The notes beneath the pieces are model-generated. The model was given only the letters and a program-made list of their open reading frames with translations. It had not been told where the DNA came from and did not search any database. This document shows positions 8,149-16,609 of a stretch of DNA of 64,000 nt, one piece after another. A program made the translations under genes and the position numbers. Positions within the stretch are counted from its first letter, which is position 1, and each line of letters opens with the position of its first letter. Origin of the DNA: Hydrogenophaga sp040372165 (lineage in GTDB: Bacteria > Pseudomonadota > Gammaproteobacteria > Burkholderiales > Burkholderiaceae_C); the NCBI RefSeq assembly GCF_040372165.1, contig NZ_BAABWG010000003.1:434001-498000 (forward strand), written 5' to 3'.

Positions 8149-9057
8149 ATGCACCTCCACGAACTCGATCTCAACCTCTTGCCCGTGCTGCAGGCCTTGC
8201 TGGACAAAGGCAGCGTCTCCCGCGCCGCCGACGCTTTGGGTCTGACGCAATCAGCCGTCAGCCATGCGTTGCGCCGCTTGCGTGAGTATTTCAACGACCC
8301 GCTGTTCGTGCGCAGCGGCGGCCGTTTTGTGCCCACGCCCAAGGCCACCGAGCTGGCGCCACACGTGGCCCACATCATGGAGCGTCTACATGCCGATCTG
8401 GTGCCCGGCGCCGCGTTCGACGCCAGCCAGACACGCCGCACCTTTGTGCTCAACATGACCGACATGGCAGAGCTGGTGTTTCTGCCGCGCTTTCTGCCGG
8501 AGTTTCGCGAACGCGCACCCGGCGCCAGTTTGCGGGTGGTGCGCCTGATGCCCGCCGACATCGCCCACGCCCTGGAGCAACGCCGTGTGGACCTGGCCAT
8601 CAGCAGCTTGCCGCTCACGCGCGAAGGTCTGTTTCAGCAACAGCTCATCGAGCACCCATTGGTTTGCATGGTGGCCAGCCGCCGCAAAGGCATCAAGGAC
8701 GGACGCATCACCCTGGACGCGTATCAGGCCGCCTCACACATCGGCATCAAACCTTTTGGCGGCGAAGACGACATTTTTGAGTGGGCGCTGCAAAGCCACG
8801 GCGGCCCCAAGCGCCGCTTTCTGCTCAGCACGCCCGGCTTCATGACCCTGCCCATGCTCATCGCCGGCAGCGATCTGGTGGCCACCGTGCCCGCCCACAT
8901 GGCAGAGGTGTTTGCCCACTGGTCTGGCGTGCGCTGCGTGCAGCCGCCGCTGGACTTGCCCGCGTTGCCCCTGCGCCAGACCTGGCACCCACGTTTTCAG
9001 AACGACCCCGGCAACCAGTGGGTGCGGCATCTGTTCCACGAGATCTTTTGTGCTTGA
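8149..9057 (+). CDS. LysR-family transcriptional regulator
   Basis: A 302-aa LysR-type regulator. The N-terminal winged helix-turn-helix is clear (HELDLNLLPVLQALLDKGS, VSRAADALGLTQSAVSHALR, DPLFVRSGGRFVPTPKA). The effector domain follows from about residue 90, with the NodD/SyrM-like look (FLPEFRERAPGASLRVV). It is divergent from the Rieske oxygenase, the arrangement in which LysR proteins usually control the neighbouring enzyme in response to its substrate. The inducer is unknown. Confidence 0.9.
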   Translation: MHLHELDLNLLPVLQALLDKGSVSRAADALGLTQSAVSHALRRLREYFNDPLFVRSGGRFVPTPKATELAPHVAHIMERLHADLVPGAAFDASQTRRTFVLNMTDMAELVFLPRFLPEFRERAPGASLRVVRLMPADIAHALEQRRVDLAISSLPLTREGLFQQQLIEHPLVCMVASRRKGIKDGRITLDAYQAASHIGIKPFGGEDDIFEWALQSHGGPKRRFLLSTPGFMTLPMLIAGSDLVATVPAHMAEVFAHWSGVRCVQPPLDLPALPLRQTWHPRFQNDPGNQWVRHLFHEIFCA

Positions 9058-9090
9058 TGGCAGGCAGTGAGGCAGTCGCTCAATTAACCA

Positions 9091-9120
9091 GAAAGACAGA
9101 TAGAGAGAAAGACAGATAGA
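9091..9120. repeat. Two 14-bp direct repeats
   Basis: GAAAGACAGATAGA occurs at 9091-9104 and again at 9107-9120, between the LysR stop and the AraC-family gene stop. It is purine-rich and lies between convergent genes; no function is apparent. Confidence 0.6.
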
Positions 9121-9141
9121 CAAACCATCTGCGGGCAGCAC

Positions 9142-10236
9142 TTACTCTGGCGCTTTGCTGTCGTTGTCTGTACGGCCTGCGTTTTGCGCGACCCATTGTG
9201 TTGGGGCCACACCGTGGACGCGCTGGAACTCCCGGTGGAAGTTCGATTTGGTGTTGAAGCCACTGGTCAGAAAGGCTGTGGTCACGGGCTCGCCAGCGAG
9301 CATCAACCGGCAGGCATGGTCGATGCGAAACTGGTTGACGTAGCGCGAGACGTTGTCACCGGTGCGCCGGTTCACTGCAGCAGACAGTGTCTTGGCTGGA
9401 ACACCGAGCTTTCGCGCGAGAGCGATCAGGGTCAGATCGGGGTTGAGCCAGGGCTGGGCGTCGCGCATGTGGGCATCAAGTTGCGACAGCAAGGCTGCGT
9501 CATTTGCAGCATCGTCGACACCACCACCACTACCTGCACCAACAATGCCCGCTGGTGGAGGTGAGGCGTCAGTTTTGGGTTGAGGCAAGGGTTCCGGCGT
9601 TTGAGGCTCAGCGCTCACCTGCCACTCCGGCGACAAACCCACCAGACCCAAAGTCAACAGCACCAGCGACGACATGGCGCCAATGAGGGGCGTTCGCCAC
9701 TGCCCCATCTGCAGAGTCTGATCCAACCAGATCAGCATGTCGCCCAATGCGGATACCCACAGGCTTAGCGCCACAATGCGCCAAAGCCAGCGCGGCAGGC
9801 TGCCACTGCCCAGGCGAGCCAGCGGCAGCTCCGGGGCTTGCGGCCGCAAGGCCAGTAAAAGGGCAGCGCCGTAGCCCACATAGCTGGCCAAGACCATCAC
9901 ATCCAGGGCGTCCGGCCACACCCAGAGGCAGATCAGGGTCAGAACCGGTGCACTGACATGCACAGCATCGCGCCAGGCAAGGGCGCGCACCTGCACGGTC
10001 AGAAAGGCGCACCACGCCAAAGGCGGCAGTGCTGCCGCCGAAATCGGTTGTAGCCAGCGAAGCCCCAGCCAGCCGTAGTGCTGTACCAAGGCCACCAGCA
10101 GGCTTTGGGCCGCCACCATGCCCACCCACGTCGTCATTACGGGGTGCCAACGCTTGTGCTCGCCGCCCAACCAGGCCTTGGCAGCGGTGTATGCCAGGGC
10201 CAAGGCAACGATGACAGGCAAGGGCAAAGTCAGCAT
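9142..10236 (-). CDS. Membrane-anchored AraC-family transcriptional regulator
   Basis: A 364-aa regulator starting MLTLPLPVIVALALAY; the longer frame upstream (to 10401) runs through the divergent promoter and is not used. About residues 1-210 form six or seven hydrophobic helices (for example WVGMVAAQSLLVALV, LTLICLWVW, VLASYVGYGAALLLAL). A polar linker rich in Pro and Gly follows. The C-terminal 100 residues are an AraC DNA-binding domain (LTLIALARKLGVPAKTLS, then TTAFLTSGFNTKSNFHREF and GVAPTQW). It is divergent from a secreted hydrolase gene, and the two share a 24-bp palindrome that is a natural operator candidate. The signal is unknown but is probably sensed in the membrane. Confidence 0.85.
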   Translation of the reverse strand: MLTLPLPVIVALALAYTAAKAWLGGEHKRWHPVMTTWVGMVAAQSLLVALVQHYGWLGLRWLQPISAAALPPLAWCAFLTVQVRALAWRDAVHVSAPVLTLICLWVWPDALDVMVLASYVGYGAALLLALRPQAPELPLARLGSGSLPRWLWRIVALSLWVSALGDMLIWLDQTLQMGQWRTPLIGAMSSLVLLTLGLVGLSPEWQVSAEPQTPEPLPQPKTDASPPPAGIVGAGSGGGVDDAANDAALLSQLDAHMRDAQPWLNPDLTLIALARKLGVPAKTLSAAVNRRTGDNVSRYVNQFRIDHACRLMLAGEPVTTAFLTSGFNTKSNFHREFQRVHGVAPTQWVAQNAGRTDNDSKAPE

Positions 10237-10350
10237 GGGGCGTTGGAGATGAAGCGTTTGAAGGCCCGGGTACGGAGGGATCTGTTCCGCTCGAAGAAGG
10301 CCAGAAATCGACAAGAAAGGCCGCGAAAAGGCCAAAAACAGGAAACAGAA

Positions 10351-10374
10351 CGTCCTGAAACCGGTTTCAGGACG
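10351..10374. promoter_or_regulatory. 24-bp perfect palindrome, probable operator
   Basis: The half-site CGTCCTGAAACC is followed immediately by its exact reverse complement, giving 12-bp arms with no spacer. It lies between the divergent AraC-family gene (start 10236) and the hydrolase gene (start 10446), 72 bp before the hydrolase start, where a regulator could control both. Identity of the binding protein is inference. Confidence 0.7.
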
Positions 10375-10445
10375 ACGAAAGACTGGGGTCAGACGAATCA
10401 TAGGTCCTTCATTTCAACTGTCTTTCGCTTTCAAGGAGTGGCCTC

Positions 10446-11699
10446 ATGCACACCCAACCAACCCGAACACAAACACCAACACAGACTCAAATACCAGTCA
10501 ATTCAACCCGCCTGATGGCGCGAATCACCGGCGCCTTGTCAGCCCTGGCGCTGGTGTGTTTCGTTGGGGCACCCCACCCGGCCCACGCGCAGGCCGGCGC
10601 GGAGTCACGCACCATGGCCAACCATCCTGACAACACACCTGCCAACACCTCTGCCCTGGAACCCGACCGACAAATCGGGCAACGAACTCCCAACTTGGCC
10701 GTGCCAGGCTTTCGGCACTGGAAAAACGGGCGCTCAGGAACCCCTGGCATGGCCCTGGTCGGAGGCCTGTGGTACCCAGCCTCGCGCGGCGGCCTTGGCA
10801 CCGCCCAGGTTCTGCAGCACGGTCCCGTGTTTCTGGGCCAGGCCATGCATCAGGACGCCCCCGTTCAAGCCGGACGTTGGCCGCTGGTTCTGGTCTCGCA
10901 CGGTGTGGGCGGCCACTGGCGGTCTCTTACCTGGCTGGAAGCGGGCCTGGCCCAACACGGTGCCATGGTCCTGGGTATCAATCACCCGGGAAGCACCCAT
11001 GGGGACTACGACATGCGCCGAAGTCTGGACCACGGCTCTCGAGTGCGCGACCTGCAGGCGGCCATGGATGCTGTATTGGCCGACCCAGAACTCTCAGCCC
11101 ACATCGATACGAGCCGCATCTATGTGGTGGGCTTCTCTTTGGGTGGCTGGAGCGCCTTGTCCATCGGCGGCCTTCGGGGTGACTTGAATGCCTACACGCA
11201 GTATTGCGCAGCCTCCGGTCATCGCCACTGCAAGGACATCGCGCGTGCTGACGTTGACCTCGCCCAGCTCGACGCTGCCCAATGGAACCGAAGCTACCGC
11301 GATCCGCGCGTGAAAGCGGTGGCCGCTATCGACCCTGCATTGCACCAAGGCCTGGAAACGTCACACGCGCGAGACATGGTCAGCTCGGTCTTGTTGATCG
11401 GGCTTGGCGCAGGCGCCGATCGCTTGCCCGACACCGACTTTTCACCTGGCCACAGCACGCTCACGTCCATCCTGCCCAAAGCCAAGGTCGAGACCCTGGC
11501 GCCAGCCATGCACTTCTCGGCGCTGGGTATCTGCAGCCCTCAAGGCGCCAAACTGCTCGCCGAGGAAGGTGACGACGCCGTCTGCACTGACCCTGCCGGC
11601 ACCGACCGGCCCGCTCTTCACCGGCGCATCGTCGCGCTCATCGCCAATGAATGGGGCCTGCAAAAACCTGCCGTGCCAGCCGGCGTGGCCGACCGCTGA
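10446..11699 (+). CDS. Secreted alpha/beta hydrolase (PAF-acetylhydrolase/dienelactone-hydrolase-like)
   Basis: A 417-aa exported hydrolase. The start at 10446 has a good binding site (AAGGAG, 7 bases away). The first 23 residues are Thr/Gln/Pro-rich and polar; a hydrophobic signal segment follows (ITGALSALALVCFVGAP, ending AHAQAG near residue 50). The nucleophile elbow is GFSLGG, with an oxyanion region at SHGVGGHWRS and a late His near ALHRRIVAL or AMHFSAL. It resembles the predicted dienelactone hydrolases of the platelet-activating-factor acetylhydrolase group. It is divergent from a membrane AraC regulator. The true substrate is unknown. Confidence 0.82.
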   Translation: MHTQPTRTQTPTQTQIPVNSTRLMARITGALSALALVCFVGAPHPAHAQAGAESRTMANHPDNTPANTSALEPDRQIGQRTPNLAVPGFRHWKNGRSGTPGMALVGGLWYPASRGGLGTAQVLQHGPVFLGQAMHQDAPVQAGRWPLVLVSHGVGGHWRSLTWLEAGLAQHGAMVLGINHPGSTHGDYDMRRSLDHGSRVRDLQAAMDAVLADPELSAHIDTSRIYVVGFSLGGWSALSIGGLRGDLNAYTQYCAASGHRHCKDIARADVDLAQLDAAQWNRSYRDPRVKAVAAIDPALHQGLETSHARDMVSSVLLIGLGAGADRLPDTDFSPGHSTLTSILPKAKVETLAPAMHFSALGICSPQGAKLLAEEGDDAVCTDPAGTDRPALHRRIVALIANEWGLQKPAVPAGVADR

Positions 11700-11856
11700 A
11701 GCCTGCGCCCCCGGCTGCTTGACCTCGCTCAATGGTGCTGCGCGTTCGCGCAAATCCCATGCGCCAACACCGCAGGCAAGTGATAGGCTGAACCTAGGAA
11801 GCGAGTCCATCACACACCAGCCAAGCAGCAAGCATCACCTCCGGAGCAGCAAGACC

Positions 11857-12162
11857 ATGAATGAAAGCCACGTCTACACCTTCGTCATCGACTACCACGG
11901 CGGCACCTACTTGCGCCAGAACCGCGGCCACAACATCAAGCGCGCCCTGCACGCCTTCATGAACGCCTGCACCAAGGAAAAGGACTACGACTTTTTCCAC
12001 GTCCTCGCCACCGCCTTGCAAGACCACATCGACGGCGGCCAGTGGCCGGTGTCAGTGGACGGGCTGGACGGCGTCTGGTGCGTGAGCTGCCCGGTGAACG
12101 ACCACCTGGCGCTGATCAACATCGTGGAGACGACGATTCATCCAACGGAAGACAAGACCTAG
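11857..12162 (+). CDS. Hypothetical 101-aa protein
   Basis: A short cytoplasmic protein (MNESHVYTFVIDYHGGTYLRQ...). The start at 11857 has a binding site (CCGGAG) about 10 bases upstream and is independent of the preceding hydrolase frame. No signal peptide or membrane helix is visible. It has the look of a single alpha/beta domain (TFVIDYHGG, then RALHAFMNACTKE). Downstream, an imperfect hairpin at about 12178-12201 (GCCACCG... CGGTGGC) separates it from the next gene. The function is unknown. Confidence 0.7.
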   Translation: MNESHVYTFVIDYHGGTYLRQNRGHNIKRALHAFMNACTKEKDYDFFHVLATALQDHIDGGQWPVSVDGLDGVWCVSCPVNDHLALINIVETTIHPTEDKT

Positions 12163-12220
12163 AATACGGCGATGACGCCACCGTTGACCGGCAACCGGTG
12201 GCCAGCGACGAGGGAGGAAA

Positions 12221-12946
12221 ATGAAAATGGTAGAACTCAAGGTCTGCCCGAAGTGTGGCTATGAGCGAAAGGTTCAAGAGTTGGTGCCAGCCTATGAGTG
12301 CCCGCAGTGCGGCATCGTTTACGGCAAGTACCGGTCGCCTGCCAAACAGGAACGCCAGCAGGCCGTGGCTCAAGAGGGGAGCGCCAAATCCCAGCGTCTT
12401 TCTCGCCCCAGAGAAAAAGGGCAACACCCGAGTCGCGGTGACTCGCTTGCGTCAGAGATTGGCGGGGCGCTGGCCGGGAAGCCAAGGCTGACGACTGTGC
12501 ATCGAGTTGTATTCGGAGCACTGCTCGTCTGGGCGGTCTACCTGGCGCTTGAAGCACTCTTCTGGTTTGGCCTGTTGAGTTGGCATGTGGGGAGCGTCTG
12601 GGGCTCCTTGTCGAGCGACGCCGCTCAGGCCGACATTCCGGGAATGGTGCGAAATGCGCCTTCGCTCAAACGACTGTCTATTGCCACGATTCTTGTATTG
12701 ACGTCGCGCGCACTGTTGATGCTCGCCGCGGTTTATCTGCTCCGAGGCAGAGTACTGGGCACCCAACTGCTGAAGCTGTACACAGTCATTTCGTTCATTG
12801 GGGCCCTTGCTTCCATGAAGGCTTTCTTGCTTTGGCTTCCTGTATTCTTTCTTGCTGTCTACACACACCGATTGCGCAAGAAGGGCGTGCTGTACATGCC
12901 CTCTGTGGCACCTGGAGCGAAACCTCAGCCTTCGCCCGAAAGGTAG
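12221..12946 (+). CDS. Zinc-ribbon membrane protein, unknown
   Basis: A 241-aa protein. The N terminus is a four-Cys zinc ribbon (VCPKCGYER, then YECPQCGIVYGKY). A charged linker follows (about residues 40-85), then about four hydrophobic helices (VFGALLVWAVYLALEALFW, IATILVLTSRALLMLAAVYL, VISFIGALASMKAFLLWLPVF). It has a strong binding site (GAGGGAGGAAA) at the ATG. The combination of a cytoplasmic zinc ribbon and a polytopic domain is seen in many uncharacterised envelope proteins. It converges on a DMT transporter. No function can be assigned. Confidence 0.75.
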   Translation: MKMVELKVCPKCGYERKVQELVPAYECPQCGIVYGKYRSPAKQERQQAVAQEGSAKSQRLSRPREKGQHPSRGDSLASEIGGALAGKPRLTTVHRVVFGALLVWAVYLALEALFWFGLLSWHVGSVWGSLSSDAAQADIPGMVRNAPSLKRLSIATILVLTSRALLMLAAVYLLRGRVLGTQLLKLYTVISFIGALASMKAFLLWLPVFFLAVYTHRLRKKGVLYMPSVAPGAKPQPSPER

Positions 12947-13000
12947 ATGAAGCATCACAAGTGACGGACTAAGTCAACTGAGCTGGTCGTCCGGATGACC

Positions 13001-13909
13001 CTACCGCCGATTCACCAACACAATCCCCACCCCCACGCCCACCAGCGCCAGCACGAGTTGCAGTGTCAGCGGCTCGCCCAGCAGCGCTACGCCGAACACC
13101 AGGGCGAACAGTGGCGTCAAGAACGTGAAGGTCGCCATGCGGGTGGCGGGGTAGTGGCGCAGCATCCACATCCAGGTCAGGTAGGTGGCGAAGGCGCCGA
13201 CGGCGGTTTGGAGGAAGACCGAACCCCAGGCCATTGCCGAATAGTCGAATGACCAGGTTTCGCCCAGCAGGGCGGACGCCACCGGGGTGACGAGTGCGGT
13301 CACGCCCAGCTGGTAGAACAGCGATTTCTCTGCCGACACGGTGGCGATGGCGGTGCTGCGAATGGCGACGGTGGTCAGGCCCCAGGCCATGCCGGCGCCC
13401 AGGCCCATCAGGTCGCCAATCCATTGATTGTCTTCGGCAGCCGGGTGTGCATTACCCAGAAAGCCTTCACTGAAGGCAATGGCGACGGCTGCAAATGCAA
13501 TGGTGAGTCCAACCCATTGCGTGCGCCGCATCGATTCGCCGGGCACAAAGCGGGGCAACAAGATGGCCACCCAGAACGGGCTGGTGTAGAGGAACACCGT
13601 CAGGCGCGACGCGCTGGTGTGGGTCAGGCCCAGGTAGATGAAGCAGAACTCGGCCGCGAACAGGCTGCCCACCAGCAGGCCGCCCTTGAGCGAGCCATCA
13701 CGCCCGAAGAGTTTCACCCCCCGGTACTGGCACCACAGCCAAAGCAGCACGGCCGCACCCCAGAAGCGGATGCTGGCCTGCCACAACGGTGCGATTTCGC
13801 CCGAAGCGAACTTGATCAGGATTTGCTGAAAGCCCCAGAAGGCACAGCAAGCGATCAGCAGGCTGATGGCGAGCGTATCCAGGTGGCTCTTGCGCTCGTG
13901 CTGTGTCAT
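13001..13909 (-). CDS. EamA/DMT-family transporter
   Basis: A 302-aa inner-membrane protein with ten hydrophobic helices in two EamA repeats (AISLLIACCAFWGFQQILIK at the N terminus; FFLQTAVG-type second-repeat segments around residue 225). The repeats include GLTTVAIRSTAI and RMATFTFLTPLFALVFG, typical of drug/metabolite exporters. It lies 22 bp after the flavin reductase gene in the same direction, so the pair is probably one transcript. The substrate is unknown; coupling to a flavin reductase could suggest export of a metabolite, but that is speculation. Confidence 0.88.
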   Translation of the reverse strand: MTQHERKSHLDTLAISLLIACCAFWGFQQILIKFASGEIAPLWQASIRFWGAAVLLWLWCQYRGVKLFGRDGSLKGGLLVGSLFAAEFCFIYLGLTHTSASRLTVFLYTSPFWVAILLPRFVPGESMRRTQWVGLTIAFAAVAIAFSEGFLGNAHPAAEDNQWIGDLMGLGAGMAWGLTTVAIRSTAIATVSAEKSLFYQLGVTALVTPVASALLGETWSFDYSAMAWGSVFLQTAVGAFATYLTWMWMLRHYPATRMATFTFLTPLFALVFGVALLGEPLTLQLVLALVGVGVGIVLVNRR

Positions 13910-13931
13910 GGGGCTGAGCCGACTGGGCGAA

Positions 13932-14471
13932 TCAGAGCGGATGATCGGTGTAGAAGCGGCCGCCGTGGTAGAGCAATGGCGAGCCCTGGTGCTTGTCGCA
14001 GCGCTCCACCTCGCCCACGAAGATCACATGGTCGCCTTCCTGGTGCTGGCTTCGGTTGAAGCACTCAAACGTGGCGATGGCACCGATGATCAGTGGCGCG
14101 CCGTTGCGCCCGTCGGTGAAGGAAACGCCCGCCCAGCGGTCGATGCCCTTGGTGGCAAAGCGCTTGGCCAGGGCTTCTTGCTCAGCGGCCAGCACATTGA
14201 TGGCGTAGTGCTGCGCGTTGGCGAAGGTGGCCATGGAGCCGGCATTGCGCGAGAGGCTCCAGAGCACCAGCGGTGGCTCCAGCGAGACCGAGTTGAAAGA
14301 GTTGGCCGTCATGCCCACCAGCTCACCATGCTCGTTGCGGGCGGTGACGATGGTCACCCCGGTGGCAAAACTGCCCAGCGCCGCGCGAAACTGTGCAGGG
14401 CTGAAGTCCGGCTCGCCGGCTTTGAGCTGCTTTGCCTGGCTGGGTGTGGCGGTGATGGGGCTGGATGACAT
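13932..14471 (-). CDS. Flavin reductase-family protein (FMN-binding split barrel)
   Basis: A 179-aa flavin reductase-like protein that would supply reduced FMN/FAD to a monooxygenase. The split-barrel signature runs from about residue 26: FRAALGSFATGVTIVTA, GMTANSFNSVSLEPPLV, VLAAEQEALAKRF, then GDHVIFVGEVERC near the C terminus. No partner oxygenase is adjacent, although a Rieske gene lies 6 kb away (Rieske enzymes normally use a different kind of reductase). It is followed 22 bp later by the DMT transporter gene. Confidence 0.9.
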   Translation of the reverse strand: MSSSPITATPSQAKQLKAGEPDFSPAQFRAALGSFATGVTIVTARNEHGELVGMTANSFNSVSLEPPLVLWSLSRNAGSMATFANAQHYAINVLAAEQEALAKRFATKGIDRWAGVSFTDGRNGAPLIIGAIATFECFNRSQHQEGDHVIFVGEVERCDKHQGSPLLYHGGRFYTDHPL

Positions 14472-14613
14472 GGGGCAATGCTAGCCCATGCCTGCCCCCA
14501 TAATGGTGTCACCTTCGTGAGACCTTTGGCGGCGGCGGGCAATTTCAGGCCCGACGGCGCTGGCGGGTTCACCGGCGGTGCCTGCCTCCCGATACTGCTT
14601 TTGTTGCCGACTG

Positions 14614-15489
14614 ATGTCCGATCCGTCTTCACCGCCATCCCCGCCTTCGTCGTCAACGGCCGGGTTCTCGCCCGGGCACGCCTTGCCGCATTTCTCCACA
14701 CTGGGCAGCGGCTCCACCGTGCTCATGCTGCACGGTGTGGGGGGTGGACACCTGTCCTTCTCGCCACAGCTCGAAGCGTTTGCCAGCGCCGGCTACCGCG
14801 CGGTGGCGTGGGACATGCCCGGCTATGGCTACTCCGCACCAGTGGAGCCTTTTACCTTCATGGGCCTGGCCAAACGCTGTATCGAGCTGATTGAAGCCTT
14901 GCAATGCGATGACGTGTCCTTGCTCGGGCACAGCATGGGCGGCATGGTGGCGCAGGAGGTGGCCTTGCGCCGCCCCGATCTGGTCAAGCGCCTGGTGCTG
15001 TGCGGAACCAGTGCAGGCTTCGCTCGCCGCAGTGACGGCACGGTGGCCACCGATTGGGCGCAGCGTTTTGTGTCGGACCGCACGGCTGCGCTCGATGCGG
15101 GCCAGGGCATGGCCAAGCTGGCCGAGCAGCTGGTGCCGGCCATGGTCGGTCCGCAGGCGGAGGCTGAAGGCGTTCGCGTGGCCGTGCATTGCCTGTCGGA
15201 AGTGCCGGAATCGACATACAGGCGCGCGCTGGAGTGCATCACCACGTTTGACCGGCAGGCGGCGTTGTCGCACCTGAGCATGCCGGTCTTGCTGGTGGGC
15301 GGCTCGCACGACCGGGTGGCTCCGCCGGCGGCCATGCGGCAAATGGCCAAAGCTGTGCCCCGGGGTCGGTACGAAGAGATCGATGGCGCTGGGCACTTGA
15401 TGCATCTGGAAACACCAGAAGCATTCAATGCCTGCGTTCTGTCCTTTTTGCGTGAGCCTGTGCATGGGGCGCATACCGGCCTGCAGTGA
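14614..15489 (+). CDS. Alpha/beta-fold hydrolase
   Basis: A 291-aa cytoplasmic hydrolase. The ATG at 14614 (MSDPSSPPSPP) is preferred over 14578, whose leading residues are Cys-rich and unlike the family. Motifs: oxyanion HGVGGGH, nucleophile elbow GHSMGG, acid Asp in VGGSHDRVAPP and catalytic His in IDGAGHLMHLE. These are the marks of the BphD/MhpC-like branch that hydrolyses ring-cleavage products or esters. It runs in the same direction as the peptidase gene 40 bp downstream. The substrate is not determined. Confidence 0.87.
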   Translation: MSDPSSPPSPPSSSTAGFSPGHALPHFSTLGSGSTVLMLHGVGGGHLSFSPQLEAFASAGYRAVAWDMPGYGYSAPVEPFTFMGLAKRCIELIEALQCDDVSLLGHSMGGMVAQEVALRRPDLVKRLVLCGTSAGFARRSDGTVATDWAQRFVSDRTAALDAGQGMAKLAEQLVPAMVGPQAEAEGVRVAVHCLSEVPESTYRRALECITTFDRQAALSHLSMPVLLVGGSHDRVAPPAAMRQMAKAVPRGRYEEIDGAGHLMHLETPEAFNACVLSFLREPVHGAHTGLQ

Positions 15490-15529
15490 TGCGGTTTGGG
15501 CGGGTCTCCCGGGCTGGCTAGAATTCAGC

Positions 15530-16567
15530 ATGGTTTTGTTCATGACATCCGCTCTACGTTCTGTGCTGCTGGGCGCCGGGTTGTCGGCGCTGGCGTTGGG
15601 CAGTGCCGCACAGTCGCCGGCCAAAACACCGGCAGACGGGTCGGCCAAGGCAGCTGCTCAGGCCGAAGCACCTGAAGACGCGCCGAAGCAGACTCGCCCG
15701 CAACATGTGCGCGGGCCCGGTCACCCGTATGCCGACGTGCCAGGCTCCGGCCCGTGCCAGGAGTTGGTGGCGCGTTTGCCCAATGTGAAGAAGCCCTTGT
15801 GCGAGGCGGCCGAGCTGGTGCCCACGGTGGGCCGGTCGGTGCAAGGTCGCACGCTTTATCAGCGCGATGTCGTCTCTGGCAATCCGAAGATCAAGGTGCT
15901 GGTGATCGGGGCCATGCACGGTGACGAACTGTCATCGGCGGCCGTGGCCTTGCACTGGATCCAGCACGCCACCGAGATGTCGTCGAACGCCCACTGGCGT
16001 TTCATTCCGGCGCTCAACCCCGATGGTCTGATGAAGCGTCCCGCCACACGGACCAATGCCGCCGGTGTGGACCTCAACCGCAATTTCCCCACACCGGATT
16101 GGGACCGCGACGCGCTCAAATACTGGAAGAACCGCACCCGCAAGGACAAGCGCCGCTACCCTGGTCCTTACCCCTTGTCCGAGCCGGAGTCCCAGTACCT
16201 GTACGACGAGATTGAGCGCTTTGACCCGGACTTGCTGGTGAGCATTCATGCGCCCTATGGCGTGCTCGATTTTGACGGCCCCACCGTACCGCCGGATCGG
16301 CTGGGACGCCTCTACCTCGATCAGGTGGGTATCTATCCTGGCAGCCTGGGCAACTTCGGCGGTGTGCACAAGGGCATGCCGGTGGTCACCGTCGAGCTCA
16401 ACAGCGCGTTTCGCACGCCACTCAATGCCGAGATGCGCCAGATGTGGCTGGACCTGCTGCGCTGGATGGGGGAGCACGTCAAACCGGAAGGGCAGAACCG
16501 GGCGCGCCCGATACCGGTGGACGGCAGCGAGAAAGACCGACAGCAGAAGCTGAAGAAGACCAGTTGA
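15530..16567 (+). CDS. Secreted M14-family zinc carboxypeptidase/amidase
   Basis: A 345-aa exported metallopeptidase. The start at 15530 (or the in-frame ATG at 15542) opens a signal peptide ending near GSAAQSPA. A Pro/Ala/Lys-rich linker follows. The M14 zinc site is visible: H and E in GAMHGDELSS, and a third His in SIHAPYG. Substrate-pocket motifs are ALNPDGL and GVDLNRNFP, and the general base Glu lies near VTVELNSAF. The pattern fits the MpaA/murein peptide amidase type that trims peptidoglycan peptides in the periplasm. The stop codon lies inside a short inverted repeat (GTTGATC, 16563-16569 with 16582-16588). Confidence 0.88.
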   Translation: MVLFMTSALRSVLLGAGLSALALGSAAQSPAKTPADGSAKAAAQAEAPEDAPKQTRPQHVRGPGHPYADVPGSGPCQELVARLPNVKKPLCEAAELVPTVGRSVQGRTLYQRDVVSGNPKIKVLVIGAMHGDELSSAAVALHWIQHATEMSSNAHWRFIPALNPDGLMKRPATRTNAAGVDLNRNFPTPDWDRDALKYWKNRTRKDKRRYPGPYPLSEPESQYLYDEIERFDPDLLVSIHAPYGVLDFDGPTVPPDRLGRLYLDQVGIYPGSLGNFGGVHKGMPVVTVELNSAFRTPLNAEMRQMWLDLLRWMGEHVKPEGQNRARPIPVDGSEKDRQQKLKKTS

Positions 16568-16609
16568 TCAGCTGAGCAGCAGATCAACGGGCCGGGTGAT
16601 GCCTTCGGC

